A stretch of DNA of 64,000 nucleotides, taken from NCBI RefSeq assembly GCF_019977735.1, contig NZ_AP025018.1, forward strand, positions 6,452,580 to 6,516,579, given 5' to 3'. This stretch comes from Calothrix sp. PCC 7716 (GTDB lineage Bacteria > Cyanobacteriota > Cyanobacteriia > Cyanobacteriales > Nostocaceae). Below the pieces are notes generated by a model. That model did not search any database. It saw only the letters and a program-made list of their open reading frames with translations, and was not told where the DNA came from. The position numbers and the translations under genes are program-made. The first letter of the stretch is position 1, and every line of letters starts with the position of its first letter. Below, piece by piece: positions 55,118 to 64,000 of this stretch.

Positions 55118-55357
55118 AATTTTTCTAATTACTTTACACAGCGATTATAGATATTACTTGTAAGCGCAATAATTACTTATTCGCTCCTAGCTAAAGGCAA
55201 ATTATACATTACTTTTAGCACCTGAAAATTTTATTAATAATTGTTCATATTACGGTATTAGGCGCCCAAAAAGAGAGCCAATTTATCTACGACTCTGGTA
55301 ATGTGGGACGGGAACCAAGGAGCAACACTGGAATTACTATAGACAATATTAATGTAC

Positions 55358-55765
55358 TTATGTAGTAAGCTTGGCGCCATGCATATTCTCAATCACTACA
55401 TTGTAAGGAATTATCGAAATCCACGTTAACACAGTTCCACAGCAGTAAGCGTTGATTATATACTGGTTTTGAGGACTTTTCCAAAAAGATAAATCAATTC
55501 CTATTTGACCATCTTGTATAACGTGAAGCTGGCGCCCATCTTTACCTTCTAACCCTAACATTACGCCGTCTTTAATCGCATCAAGGCAACAATAAAATGC
55601 AAGGGTAAAAAGTTGATTTGTAATTTCCCATGCTTTGCGCTGTTTTTGGATAAAGTCTAACACGTCGTGAACAATCTCTTTTTGTAAGGTCAGATTTATT
55701 TTTCCAACAACGTTTTCAATCAGGCGCCTTTGAATTTCAGCAGCAGGGATAATTGAGTATGGCAA
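55358..55765 (-). CDS. Hypothetical protein, 135 aa, TTG start
   Basis: Begins with TTG (MPYSIIPAAEIQRRLIENVV read). Mostly helical in the first 80 residues, then a beta part (GVMLGLEGKDGRQLHVIQDG; IDLSFWKSPQNQYI). Not recognised. It lies 35 bases after the gene ending at 55,801 on the same strand and is likely its operon partner. Confidence 0.5.
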   Translation of the reverse strand: MPYSIIPAAEIQRRLIENVVGKINLTLQKEIVHDVLDFIQKQRKAWEITNQLFTLAFYCCLDAIKDGVMLGLEGKDGRQLHVIQDGQIGIDLSFWKSPQNQYIINAYCCGTVLTWISIIPYNVVIENMHGAKLTT

Positions 55766-55800
55766 ATTTTGGTTAGGGTGGTGAATAATAATTTGCTGCC

Positions 55801-56286
55801 CTAAGTTAGGGCGCCGAATATTTCATCAACTTGAGGATGCCAGTTATCTTGATAATGTCGGAAACTTTCTGCAAGTTGGACACCGATTTGACGATGGATG
55901 GGTGCAACGTTTTCAAGTATATGAGTGATTTGAAAATCGTTGGATTTTTCAAACCAGTGCCGAACTATTCTCCAAAACTCTCTACGTATAAAGCGATTAC
56001 GGGATTCTGCTAATTTGCTTATCTGAGCAGAAAGTTTGGCGCCTTTAAATTGAGCAACACGTTTTTCACACGTTGATGTAAAAGATTTATTACGTGAATT
56101 TTGGTGTCTGAAATGTGCTTGCCTAGTACGAATCGCATCACCTTTATTAGCTGCTACCCAATCAACAAATTCTTTACAACACAAACATTTTACGATTAAG
56201 TCATTTAAATTGTTAAAATCTACGTCGCTAGCTTCAATAATTTCCTCGAACTGCGAGTGTCTAAAACATCGTAGTGCTTTATCCAT
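55801..56286 (-). CDS. Hypothetical helical protein, 161 aa
   Basis: Start set at the ATG of MDKALRCFRHSQFEEIIEAS; a GTG seven codons earlier (56,307) is possible. Helical throughout, with a basic middle (RTRQAHFRHQNSRNKSFTST) and a C-terminus ending DEIFGALT. Cysteines in KCLCCKEFVDW might bind metal. Not recognised. First of a two-gene set with the gene at 55,358. Confidence 0.5.
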   Translation of the reverse strand: MDKALRCFRHSQFEEIIEASDVDFNNLNDLIVKCLCCKEFVDWVAANKGDAIRTRQAHFRHQNSRNKSFTSTCEKRVAQFKGAKLSAQISKLAESRNRFIRREFWRIVRHWFEKSNDFQITHILENVAPIHRQIGVQLAESFRHYQDNWHPQVDEIFGALT

Positions 56287-56574
56287 AAATTCGCGTGTCA
56301 GGTACACAAGTCAATTATACTACAAATAACTTTAATTGTCCGTAGATACGTAATTATTCTTGAATAAATAGTATGCTGTATTAATAATCGGCACCATAAT
56401 TGATTAATATATTTTGATAACCACAACGAAGCTTTCTAACTTAAAAACATGCGCCTATTTAAAATCGTAGTTCTTGCTTAATTAAAGTATATTTTTTATC
56501 ACTGTGTAGATGCGTTCTTAGGGTGCGCTTACGAGCATTAACTGCACCCTAATAAATCGCGAAGTTAAGAATTG

Positions 56575-57525
56575 TTAAGTTTTCCGGCGCCGACTAAAGT
56601 CAGGGCAAGGAAGGTTCGATAGTCCCGAAGGATGAACTGCACATAAGAAGCCACTATTAAACGCACAGCCGCTTGCACAACATAAGCAAGAATAAACTTG
56701 TTTCTCTATTATCTTTTTATCAACTTCTTCGTGGTCACGAAGAAAAGCAACTAAATTTGATTCGTTACCTCTATTGTTCCTACGAGTATATTGCATTGCC
56801 CGCCATTGTTCGGCGCCAGCTTGGATTGCCTCGCTGTTTTGCTCGTAGATTTCTACTTTACGCGCGCGCGTAATCAACCAACGAGCATATTCCTCTGCGT
56901 TAATAGCTAGAAAATTTTCAACTCTCTGACTTGAAAACCATTGCATCGGCGCCGCCTTTCTAGAATGTGGATTTGTTACATATCTATCTGGTTCACCAAT
57001 GCGCTTAATCCAGCTTTCACTGAGTAAATAATTTTGTTTCAATGAGGACTTAGTTATAAACTTATCTTGAATGGCGCCTTCTTCGGTGTCAGCGTCGCTA
57101 TATAAATCTATCCATATATATTTATCTTTCATATCGTCCCAGATTCTGGCAACCGCAGTTGGTTTTATTCCATCTTGGGGCTTTTTGTTAAGTTTCTTTA
57201 ATTCCCCAATTGTTTTTAAATTCCGGCGCCGACGTTCGTCCCAGGTAATTGCTTCAGGTAAACTTGGGTCAATAAGTTCAGTGTCTTCAAGTCTATATAA
57301 ATTGTGGCAACTTACACTAAGTACTGCTGCAAGAGAGGCGCCTTCTTTTAATTTTAAATTTAATGCTGCTAATTCTGACTCTAATATTAGATTATTGGGG
57401 ACTTGACCATACTCGTAACGATGGACGCCTGGACAATTGGTGGATGGTCGGCTTTTCCAGATGACGTTACATACAGTGCAGTGGTAGCGTTTATCTTCTG
57501 TTTTAGTTAGGGAGTGCTTTGACAT
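56575..57525 (-). CDS. Hypothetical protein with two Cys clusters, 316 aa
   Basis: N-terminal zinc-like site (YHCTVCNVIWKSRPSTNCPG) and a C-terminal Cys cluster (VYSCLCCASGCAFNSGFLCA, VHPSGLSNLPCPDF). The middle is helical, with ITWDERRRRNLKTIGELKKL. The C-terminal cluster (CxxC...C...HPxG...CPDF) resembles a small cyanobacterial zinc domain of unknown role. Probably DNA- or RNA-binding. Stands alone on the minus strand. Confidence 0.5.
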   Translation of the reverse strand: MSKHSLTKTEDKRYHCTVCNVIWKSRPSTNCPGVHRYEYGQVPNNLILESELAALNLKLKEGASLAAVLSVSCHNLYRLEDTELIDPSLPEAITWDERRRRNLKTIGELKKLNKKPQDGIKPTAVARIWDDMKDKYIWIDLYSDADTEEGAIQDKFITKSSLKQNYLLSESWIKRIGEPDRYVTNPHSRKAAPMQWFSSQRVENFLAINAEEYARWLITRARKVEIYEQNSEAIQAGAEQWRAMQYTRRNNRGNESNLVAFLRDHEEVDKKIIEKQVYSCLCCASGCAFNSGFLCAVHPSGLSNLPCPDFSRRRKT

Positions 57526-58115
57526 ATTTAAATTATTCGGCGCCGTGCGTACTTTGAATAATTATCTGCATTATAAAATAATATTAAAATCAGTACATTC
57601 TTATTTTCTTTTATGTAATTAGTACTTTCGTTTTTATGCTTTGAAAGTAGATATTGAGGGAAGATGAAGGGAGTTCAAGGGTTAATAGAGGGAAATATAA
57701 GTCTTGATTATATATATTTTTATTTACATCCCCTTGCAAATCCCTTAATTTGTTTATTTACTATATTGGCTGTAAATAACGGAAATGCTTACGACACAAG
57801 CTATTCTAGAATAAATATTTTATAATCACCGTAATTTATGTTGCGATACAGCATTTTATTCATCGGCGCCTGTTTTTATTTTTCAGTCTTTATATTGTGA
57901 ACACACTACACAATTGTTTAATCGAAGCGGCTGTAAAATAATTAATTCAATCTAATATTTCTGATTAAATAGACTGCAATAATATGCATACAAGCATTGA
58001 TAGTTACAACTTATCAGCTTTAAAGGTATCGCTCGTTCATGTAAACACAGTTTTTAGGTATTGGTAGCGAGTAATGGCTAGCTTAAAACCTACGTGGAAT
58101 TACCTTTACACTGTA
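57526..58115. other. AT-rich spacer
   Basis: About 590 bases without a gene or strong repeat; leads into the tandem array at 58,116. Confidence 0.4.
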
Positions 58116-58640
58116 TTTTACGCTTGGAAATATTTTTACTAGGGCAATTATTCAAATTACTAGGGCAATTTTCACTTCTCCCCTAGTAATTCAAGTATTG
58201 ACATCATTGGGCGCACTGTACCAACAGCTAGTAAATATGACACTGCAACTCTTAATCACCTTTTACGCTTGGGAGATATTTTTACTAGGGCAATTATTCA
58301 AATTACTAGGGCAATTTTCACTTCTCCCCTAGTAATTCAAGTATCGACATCATTGGGCGCCATGTACCAACAACTAGTAAATATGACACTGTAACTCTTA
58401 ATCACCTTTTACGCTTGGGAGATATTTTTACTAGGGCAATTATTCAAATTACTAGGGCAATTTTCACTTCTCCCCTAGTAATTCAAATATTGAAATTATT
58501 GGGCGCCATGTACCAACAACTAGTAAATATGACACTTCAACTCTTAATCACCTTTTACGCTTGGGAGATATTTTTACTAGGGCAATTATCATTCATTACT
58601 AGGGCTACTTCCGTTTCTCCCCTAGTAATGGAGAAATCAG
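58116..58640. repeat. 146-bp tandem repeat array (about 3.6 copies)
   Basis: Units begin with TTTTACGCTTGG at 58,116, 58,261, 58,407 and 58,553 (periods 145, 146, 146). Each unit has TTACTAGGGCAATT twice and CCCCTAGTAATTC once, so the pieces can pair as hairpins. The units look like decayed copies of a stretch of the adjacent methyltransferase gene: the CATTGGGCGCCATGT part matches its coding sequence near 59,142. Confidence 0.8.
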
Positions 58641-58667
58641 AAGCGGCAAATCGGTTTGTTTCCTCCT

Positions 58668-59901
58668 CTATTCCACCACTCCCAATAGCTCTAAAACTTC
58701 TTTTACAGGTGCTTTTTCCTTTTTTAAGTTTTGTACCTGGGATAGTAACCGCTTAGGAATGTACTTGGTAGATTTAATTTCACGCTCGCCATCGCTCCAA
58801 AACTCGTAATGATAATAAGCTTGCGGGTAGTCTTTACCGTTTTTAGTAATAATGCGCCAATGGATACTACCACTTCCTTCACCTTTATGCCGCATTTTAC
58901 TAGGGGAGATATTTTTACTAGGGCTATTATCCAAATTACTAGGGCTATCTTCTATCTCCCCTAGTAATTCTCCATTGCTAGGGCTATCTTCTACCTCCCC
59001 TAGTAATTCTCCATTACTAGGGCTATCTTCTACCTCCCCTAGTAATTCTCCATTACTAGGGCTATCTTCTACCTCCCCTAGTAATTCTCCATTACTAGGG
59101 CTATTTTGAATTCCCAAGCGTAATTCGAGTATCGACATAATTGGGCGCCTCGTAGCAACAGCTTGTTCAATAACCCCTAGTAATTGTTTAGGAATGTACT
59201 TGCTGCGCTTGTGACCGTTTTCTCTCCAGTGATAATAAGCCTGGGAGTAGGTAGTGCCGTTTTTAGTAATAGTACGGTGGTAAATTGAGCCACTGGCACG
59301 AATGCGCTTTTTACTAGGGGAGATATCTGCATTACTAGGGCAAGTATTACTAGGGCTGTTTTGAATTCCCAAGCGTAATTCACCACCGCGACTATCTGGA
59401 GAATACAATTCATTCGTTACAGTGGAGGGCAGTTGCACAACTCCAAACGCATCAAACACTTCTACAAACCGCGCGCTATTACTTCCCCAGTAAATCAACA
59501 CATGTGATTGTCGTGCAGGTAATTTTGCTTCGTAGTTGGTATCTAAGAATTTTATCCGCCCTTTCCAAAAGCAGACAGGCTGATTTTTTAAAACTGGTGA
59601 CAGCCAATTAGTATCTGTGGCGCCAGGAACGAGTGCGATAGCTTCGATGACTCGACCAGTTTTAATTTCTTCTGTCAACTTGGCAATCCATTTACCAGGA
59701 CACGAGTAAGGAGGGTTAAGGAAAACTCTGCCCAGCCACTGTTGGGATAATCCATCCTCGTTGACTGTGTAGTGTTCGCGCGCGGGTATTTTCTTACCAA
59801 ATAAGCGCACATGGGTCTAGGTGAATTTCTCCCAACACCTGCACAACCAAATCAACGATGTGAGGCGGAGTGTACCAATTGTCAGATGATTTATTTTTCA
59901 T
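58668..59901 (-). pseudogene. Frameshifted phage-type adenine methyltransferase with 13-aa repeats
   Basis: The natural start is the ATG at 59,901: KNKSSDNWYTPPHIVDLVVQ, then VLGEIHLDPCA. The frame then runs to a stop at 59,794-59,796, while homology continues in another frame with GKKIPAREHYTVNEDGLSQQ; a one-base shift lies near 59,800-59,810. The catalytic motif is intact as VFLNPPYSCPGKWIAKL. The rest has two copies of a basic module (GSIYHRTITKNGTTYSQAYY; GSIHWRIITKNGKDYPQAYY) separated by four to five 13-residue repeats SPSNGELLGEVED, encoded by 39-bp units at 58,942-59,110. Related to the gene at 21,724. Confidence 0.75.
58942..59110. repeat. 39-bp coding tandem repeats
   Basis: GGGCTATCTTC recurs at 58,942, 58,981, 59,020 and 59,059 and, slightly changed, at 59,098: exact 39-base period. 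Each unit has TTACTAGGG and CCCCTAGTAA and so is itself a hairpin. In frame it gives a 13-residue protein repeat. Confidence 0.85.
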
Positions 59902-59989
59902 TGCTACTGTTTTTAGGTAAAGTCTTTCTGTCACGCCATCCATGTGTGAAGGGCGCCTTTCAATCTGCGAAGAATACGTGCGCTTGGTA

Positions 59990-62900
59990 CTACGTAAATT
60001 TGAGAGTAGTAGTAGCTAAATTTACGAAAACCGCCCTAATTTCACTCGGTAACACCTCAATTAAGTAGGCAAGTAAAGATGCTTTGATTTGTGGTACTTG
60101 TGAAGCAACCATTTGGGTAAAACATGACCATCCGTAGGCGCCGACTAATTCCAACACCTGCACAACTACCTGGTTCGCTGGTAGATTGTCTAGATTGGAA
60201 ACAAGTATTGGTAAATATTGCTGTGTTGCCCAAATCAGGTCTTCATTGGATGGTTCAAAATTATTAGTTTCGCTATTATTAGCCGTTAATAACAAAACTA
60301 ATAATTCTTTGAGTGCCTTCCAACCACCCAGTTCCTTAGATATCTGACTAACTCGTTCTTGGGTTATTCCAACAATTTCTGCAATCGCAGCTTGTGTAAC
60401 TTTCTTACCGTTCTCTACGAGTTGTTTGTATGCAGACGCTAGTAACCACTTGGTCTGTTGTCCTACTGTTCCAGATAAGGGAGTAATACTTACTGCCTCA
60501 ATACGCTCGAAATTAACTGATGTAAGTTCAGCCAGTAGGAAACTTAAGTCGTGATCACCAATAAAGTAGTAATACAATTCCTCTTCTGGTCTCAGGTGTG
60601 AACGCAGTCTTCCTGCTTCTTGTAGAATTTCTGCTTCAACTTTGGCGCCCACAAACATCTGAAAACCCGCATCAACATCCTTGGTATCTAAACTTACCTC
60701 TACCCCTGTCAATAGGTGATATTCAATTGCAAGCTCTCCCAAATTTGGGTAAGGTACGCCGACACTGCACAGAGAGTCTGCATCTTTAAACCTGTTAATA
60801 CCTCTCCCATCACGGAAGTGGTAGCCATCATAGTTAGATGCATGTTTCTTCCACTCTATGAATTGAAGATTGGGATGTTTACTAATCAATTCTTTTTTGA
60901 GTGCAGAAACTCGTGCATCCATAGACTCACGTCTATCCTTACCAACTTTACCCATACCCATAACTTGAATAATTGTTAAGTTTTCATACGTTGGCTTAAC
61001 TTGTTCAATTTGGAGAATGGTATCTTTATTTACTCCCAACTTCAATGCCAAGTCCTCAGTACGCATAGTAGCGTCAAGGTAAATATTAAACGCAGCATTT
61101 AAAGCAACTTCACGGTGACGTAGATTTGGTGTGTATATAGATAAAACACCATGTTCACAACGGAATGCCCCAACTTTTTCCTTACCCCACACCTGTAAAA
61201 GAGGCGCCAACCAATTAAGCGTAACTTCTTGTAACGCAGTCTTGGTTAGTTGATTATTTTCTTGACGGAATATACGGTTAGCAAATTTAGCCGCTTTTTT
61301 GGCTCCACCTTCTAAACCTTCTATACTCACCTTGTCAGCAGATTCACGCAAGAAGTCCAAATCAGGCGCCAAATCTTCTTCCAATTCCTCAACTATCTCA
61401 CTGAGATTTGCGGGGCAATAAGGTAGCAATTCCCATATAGCCGAGTTATCAAACCCATATCTGTTTGATGGTTTCAATTCTTGGCTAAGTAACGATTTGA
61501 TAACCGTTAGTACTGGGCGTAATTCCTCCAATGCTTCAGGGTTTTCTATTGCCAACTGTCCAATCGTTTGGTTAAAGTCAGCCAAGGTAACAGAAATAGA
61601 TGTATGAGTTTTTAAAAGTGTTGAAGCTTCGTCCCAAAACATCCCACATTCGGAATATTTATATTCTTCAGCAGATGGCAAACTATCAGGATGCGCGCGT
61701 ATTTGTGGAGCTGCCAACACATGACATCTTTGATTACGAAAACCAAAACCATAACCACTTGAAGTTTGGCAAGCTTTAAACAAAGAACAACCCAAACAAA
61801 TTGGAGAATCTCCACTTTCAATGTGGGGTATATTTTTTGCCTTTAGCTCATTAAATAAATGGTGACGGTGACAATTACCTGGTGTCAACTTAACATTTGC
61901 AAACTTTCTAGGATGTACTAAGAAAGGTTCTCCACAAGCGGTTTTACGGGTTTCATCTATTTCTAATCCATTGTGACGAATTACCAAATCTACATAGTTT
62001 TGCTCAACAGTTTCTGTGGTTGGATTACGATGGTCTGCGGCTAAATAATATAAACGCTCAACCTCAAAGTCTTCTGCTACAGTTAAACCCGCAGTGTATG
62101 ACTTACCCAAACCAGGCGCCGATAAATCTAAGATATCGTGCCACTGTTTCTCAACTGACTCTAACCAAATTGATAACCGTTGTTCTGAAGTGTACTGGAT
62201 TTTTGGTAATCCTAAATCAATGTACTCTTGCTGTGTTGGTAAGTTACCAAGCTTGTAAATATGTACACATACAGGCGCCAATTTAGTAGTGCTTACTGGC
62301 GCCTCCCCGAAACCCTTAAACTGTTTGGATAAATATCTTCCTAGCTTGCTTAACTCGTGCTTAATATCCTCAAAGTGATTTTGGGTACTGCGGTGTATAG
62401 CCTCGAACTCAGACCAAGTAATTATTTCAATGGCGCCGTTATATTCATCTGGGTCAGCCGCATCTTTGGTATATTGACCCCACCAGCCTACCTTTAATTC
62501 ATAGCCTAATTTGTTTAATAGCTGGTTTGTGCGACGATATTGACGCATGACTTGACGGTTAGCAACGGCGCCTGCATCAACGTCGAGTACTATTTCCTCA
62601 ATGCCTCCAAGTTCTACTGCTAATTGGTCAAGATAAGATTCCAAGGTTTGAGGAGAGCCAGCAAAGTTACCACCCGCTGCTCCTAAAACGATTTCTCCAC
62701 GTTTTTGTGCTGATATCCAAGGTTTTAAGATACCTTCCTCCATGCGTACCCGTTTGGATGTTGTGTAACCAATTGGACGGCAGCAAGTAATTGGTAACTC
62801 CCCATTGATTAAATGGGATGTTGCACCATTCGGACGGTTTTTAGTTTGGGAGGATGCCCATTTGTATTTACCAGTTTCTGCATCGTCCGAGTGTAATTGC

Positions 62901-63448
62901 CAAGTGATGATTTCTCCGTTAGGCGCCCATACAGGACAAAGATAACCAGCTTGGGTAATGAGGGAATCTCCGTTAATTGAGACACCAGCCAGCTTGTAAT
63001 TAACTTGGAAGTCAAGTTTCTGCCACTGGACGACACTTCTAAACATTCCAAGGTTTATTTGCTCGTCGGTTAATCCACGACTCAGCAAATCTTCACGATG
63101 GTTAGAAAACAAATTTAACTGCGACAATATTTGACGAATGGCGCCGTCCCGTTCAGATGTACCCAATAAACGTGGGAACTGTTTACGTTCTGCGTCTTTA
63201 CGAACGCGCGCAATTTCTTCTAATTCTTGGCGCCGTGCTGAAAGTTCATCCGCATTGGATTGTCGTTCAACATACATTCCCCATGAACCATCTTTGGTAT
63301 TTCCAATGAATTGAAAACCTGGTTTATTCTGGGTTCCGTCTGCACCTTCCATGCACATACGGAGTCCGTCGAGTTCACGGCATTTACCTGTTGTATTGCC
63401 ACAGAATATACAGGGATTATGGCGCCTAGTTGGAATTGGTTTACGCAT
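59990..63448 (-). CDS. CyRepA1-type plasmid replication protein (primase-helicase-like)
   Basis: 1,152 residues, AGGAG six bases before the ATG. N-terminal zinc site (CIFCGNTTGKCRELDGLRMC); a TOPRIM-like segment (EEIVLDVDAGAVANRQVMRQ ... DAADPDEYNGA) near residues 290-345; a helicase-type P-loop SAPGLGKSYTAGL near 442 and Walker-B-like GMFWDEAS near 605; and a C-terminal HTH (VTQAAIAEIVGITQERVSQI). This layout is that of the large replication proteins of cyanobacterial plasmids (CyRepA1 type). It should start replication of the element. Two repeat arrays lie just downstream, near the methyltransferase gene. Confidence 0.8.
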   Translation of the reverse strand: MRKPIPTRRHNPCIFCGNTTGKCRELDGLRMCMEGADGTQNKPGFQFIGNTKDGSWGMYVERQSNADELSARRQELEEIARVRKDAERKQFPRLLGTSERDGAIRQILSQLNLFSNHREDLLSRGLTDEQINLGMFRSVVQWQKLDFQVNYKLAGVSINGDSLITQAGYLCPVWAPNGEIITWQLHSDDAETGKYKWASSQTKNRPNGATSHLINGELPITCCRPIGYTTSKRVRMEEGILKPWISAQKRGEIVLGAAGGNFAGSPQTLESYLDQLAVELGGIEEIVLDVDAGAVANRQVMRQYRRTNQLLNKLGYELKVGWWGQYTKDAADPDEYNGAIEIITWSEFEAIHRSTQNHFEDIKHELSKLGRYLSKQFKGFGEAPVSTTKLAPVCVHIYKLGNLPTQQEYIDLGLPKIQYTSEQRLSIWLESVEKQWHDILDLSAPGLGKSYTAGLTVAEDFEVERLYYLAADHRNPTTETVEQNYVDLVIRHNGLEIDETRKTACGEPFLVHPRKFANVKLTPGNCHRHHLFNELKAKNIPHIESGDSPICLGCSLFKACQTSSGYGFGFRNQRCHVLAAPQIRAHPDSLPSAEEYKYSECGMFWDEASTLLKTHTSISVTLADFNQTIGQLAIENPEALEELRPVLTVIKSLLSQELKPSNRYGFDNSAIWELLPYCPANLSEIVEELEEDLAPDLDFLRESADKVSIEGLEGGAKKAAKFANRIFRQENNQLTKTALQEVTLNWLAPLLQVWGKEKVGAFRCEHGVLSIYTPNLRHREVALNAAFNIYLDATMRTEDLALKLGVNKDTILQIEQVKPTYENLTIIQVMGMGKVGKDRRESMDARVSALKKELISKHPNLQFIEWKKHASNYDGYHFRDGRGINRFKDADSLCSVGVPYPNLGELAIEYHLLTGVEVSLDTKDVDAGFQMFVGAKVEAEILQEAGRLRSHLRPEEELYYYFIGDHDLSFLLAELTSVNFERIEAVSITPLSGTVGQQTKWLLASAYKQLVENGKKVTQAAIAEIVGITQERVSQISKELGGWKALKELLVLLLTANNSETNNFEPSNEDLIWATQQYLPILVSNLDNLPANQVVVQVLELVGAYGWSCFTQMVASQVPQIKASLLAYLIEVLPSEIRAVFVNLATTTLKFT

Positions 63449-64000
63449 TTAAGACTCCTGTTAGGTGGAGTCGATTAGCCGTACTTCCTCAAAAACTACC
63501 ATGCCTTATCATGCTATTGATGACTTTGAGCCTTAATTTTTGTTAATGTTTTAGAACGTTTTATTATGTGGTTGGCTCTGGCATGGTGTTTTCTTGCCCA
63601 AAGGGATTCAAGCTTTGGGATGGAAACACTGCTAACCGACTTTTTTTTGTTTATTTTGTCGGATTGGCTTAAGTACACTTATGGGTGCTGTATGGGCGTT
63701 ACATGGGCGCTGTTACCTCCATTTACAAAGCTTGTCAGAAAGCGCAAATTATTTGATTTGATGATTACTGCTTTGTTTTCATACACATACGTCTCAGTGT
63801 TGAAGTGGCGCCGTTTTGTCGTGCGTTCTTACAGTAAATCTAATGCGAAACATAAATTTACATAAATGTTTCCCTTATTTAACGGCAAAAAGGCATCTAA
63901 AAGTCACACCACAGTACACAAAATTGTCCAATTTCTTGTAAGATGTTGGTGTATAGAAACAAGTAGCGAATAGACTCCTCGATTTACTAACAAATCCCGC
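63449..64000. other. Right window edge
   Basis: No certain gene. A 99-codon plus-strand frame at 63,566-63,865 (MWLALAWCFLAQRDSSFGME, hydrophobic, with WRRFVVRSYSKSNAKHK at its end) might be a small membrane protein, but composition is poor evidence. The element continues beyond the window. Confidence 0.3.

Noticed and set aside
58668-59901. CRISPR-like regular repeats (39-bp period)
   Set aside because: The repeats are adjacent without unique spacers and code for a 13-residue protein repeat; there are no cas genes.
1-64000. tRNA or rRNA genes and attachment sites at tRNA ends
   Set aside because: No cloverleaf-like or rRNA sequence was recognised by eye; a scan with a tRNA finder would settle it.

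Overview
The window looks like DNA of a nitrogen-fixing, heterocyst-forming filamentous cyanobacterium (Nostocales). The best evidence is a cnfR/patB regulator facing a nif-type ferredoxin III gene (fdxB) and a ctaC-ctaD-ctaE cytochrome oxidase operon, the same arrangement as the heterocyst-specific cox2 locus of Anabaena sp. PCC 7120. A nitrogenase-associated ArsC-like protein, a PirA-type PII-interacting protein with an NtcA box, heptamer (STRR) repeats and many short palindromic repeats agree. The DNA is AT-rich. By eye it carries roughly 150 copies of the palindrome GGCGCC, while the usual cyanobacterial palindrome HIP1 (GCGATCGC) was not seen.

Region 1 (1-21.7 kb) looks like ordinary chromosome. 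In order it holds a dynamin-like GTPase cut by the window edge, the nitrogenase-associated protein, a cysteine-dioxygenase-like cupin, a catalase-like haem protein, a CPA2 cation/proton antiporter with a C-terminal USP-like half, two tandem bicistrons of a small protein plus a retropepsin-like protease, the cox2-fdxB-cnfR locus, a TPR protein, a small secreted protein, a DUF2301/YdcF membrane pair, a SAM-hydroxide adenosyltransferase and pirA.

Region 2 (about 21.7-64 kb) has plasmid or integrative-element content: two related phage-type adenine methyltransferase genes (one with an altered catalytic motif, one frameshifted), XRE regulators, a DnaB-like helicase with a winged-helix protein and a ParB-like protein, a second mirror-image wHTH/Zn/ParB-like operon, a MobV relaxase fused to a primase-like TOPRIM part, two tyrosine recombinases (one truncated), a CyRepA1-type replication protein, and several repeat arrays that could be origin, centromere or recombination sites. 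Between these lie small secreted proteins, hypothetical genes and a patch of gene debris (TPS, FHA and polyketide-synthase fragments). The simplest reading is a plasmid-like element integrated next to the chromosomal pirA locus; its right end is outside the window.

Inside Region 2 sits a complete, compact Tn7-like transposon (tnsABCD) at 23,438-30,466. Both ends can be defined: terminal TGTA, three spaced TnsB-type repeats at one end and three tandem 20-bp repeats at the other. It carries no cargo and no CRISPR genes. It has only two GGCGCC sites in 7 kb, against about two to three per kb around it, which suggests recent arrival in an older, host-adapted plasmid region. All functional calls are from reading the translated sequence; no database search was run.
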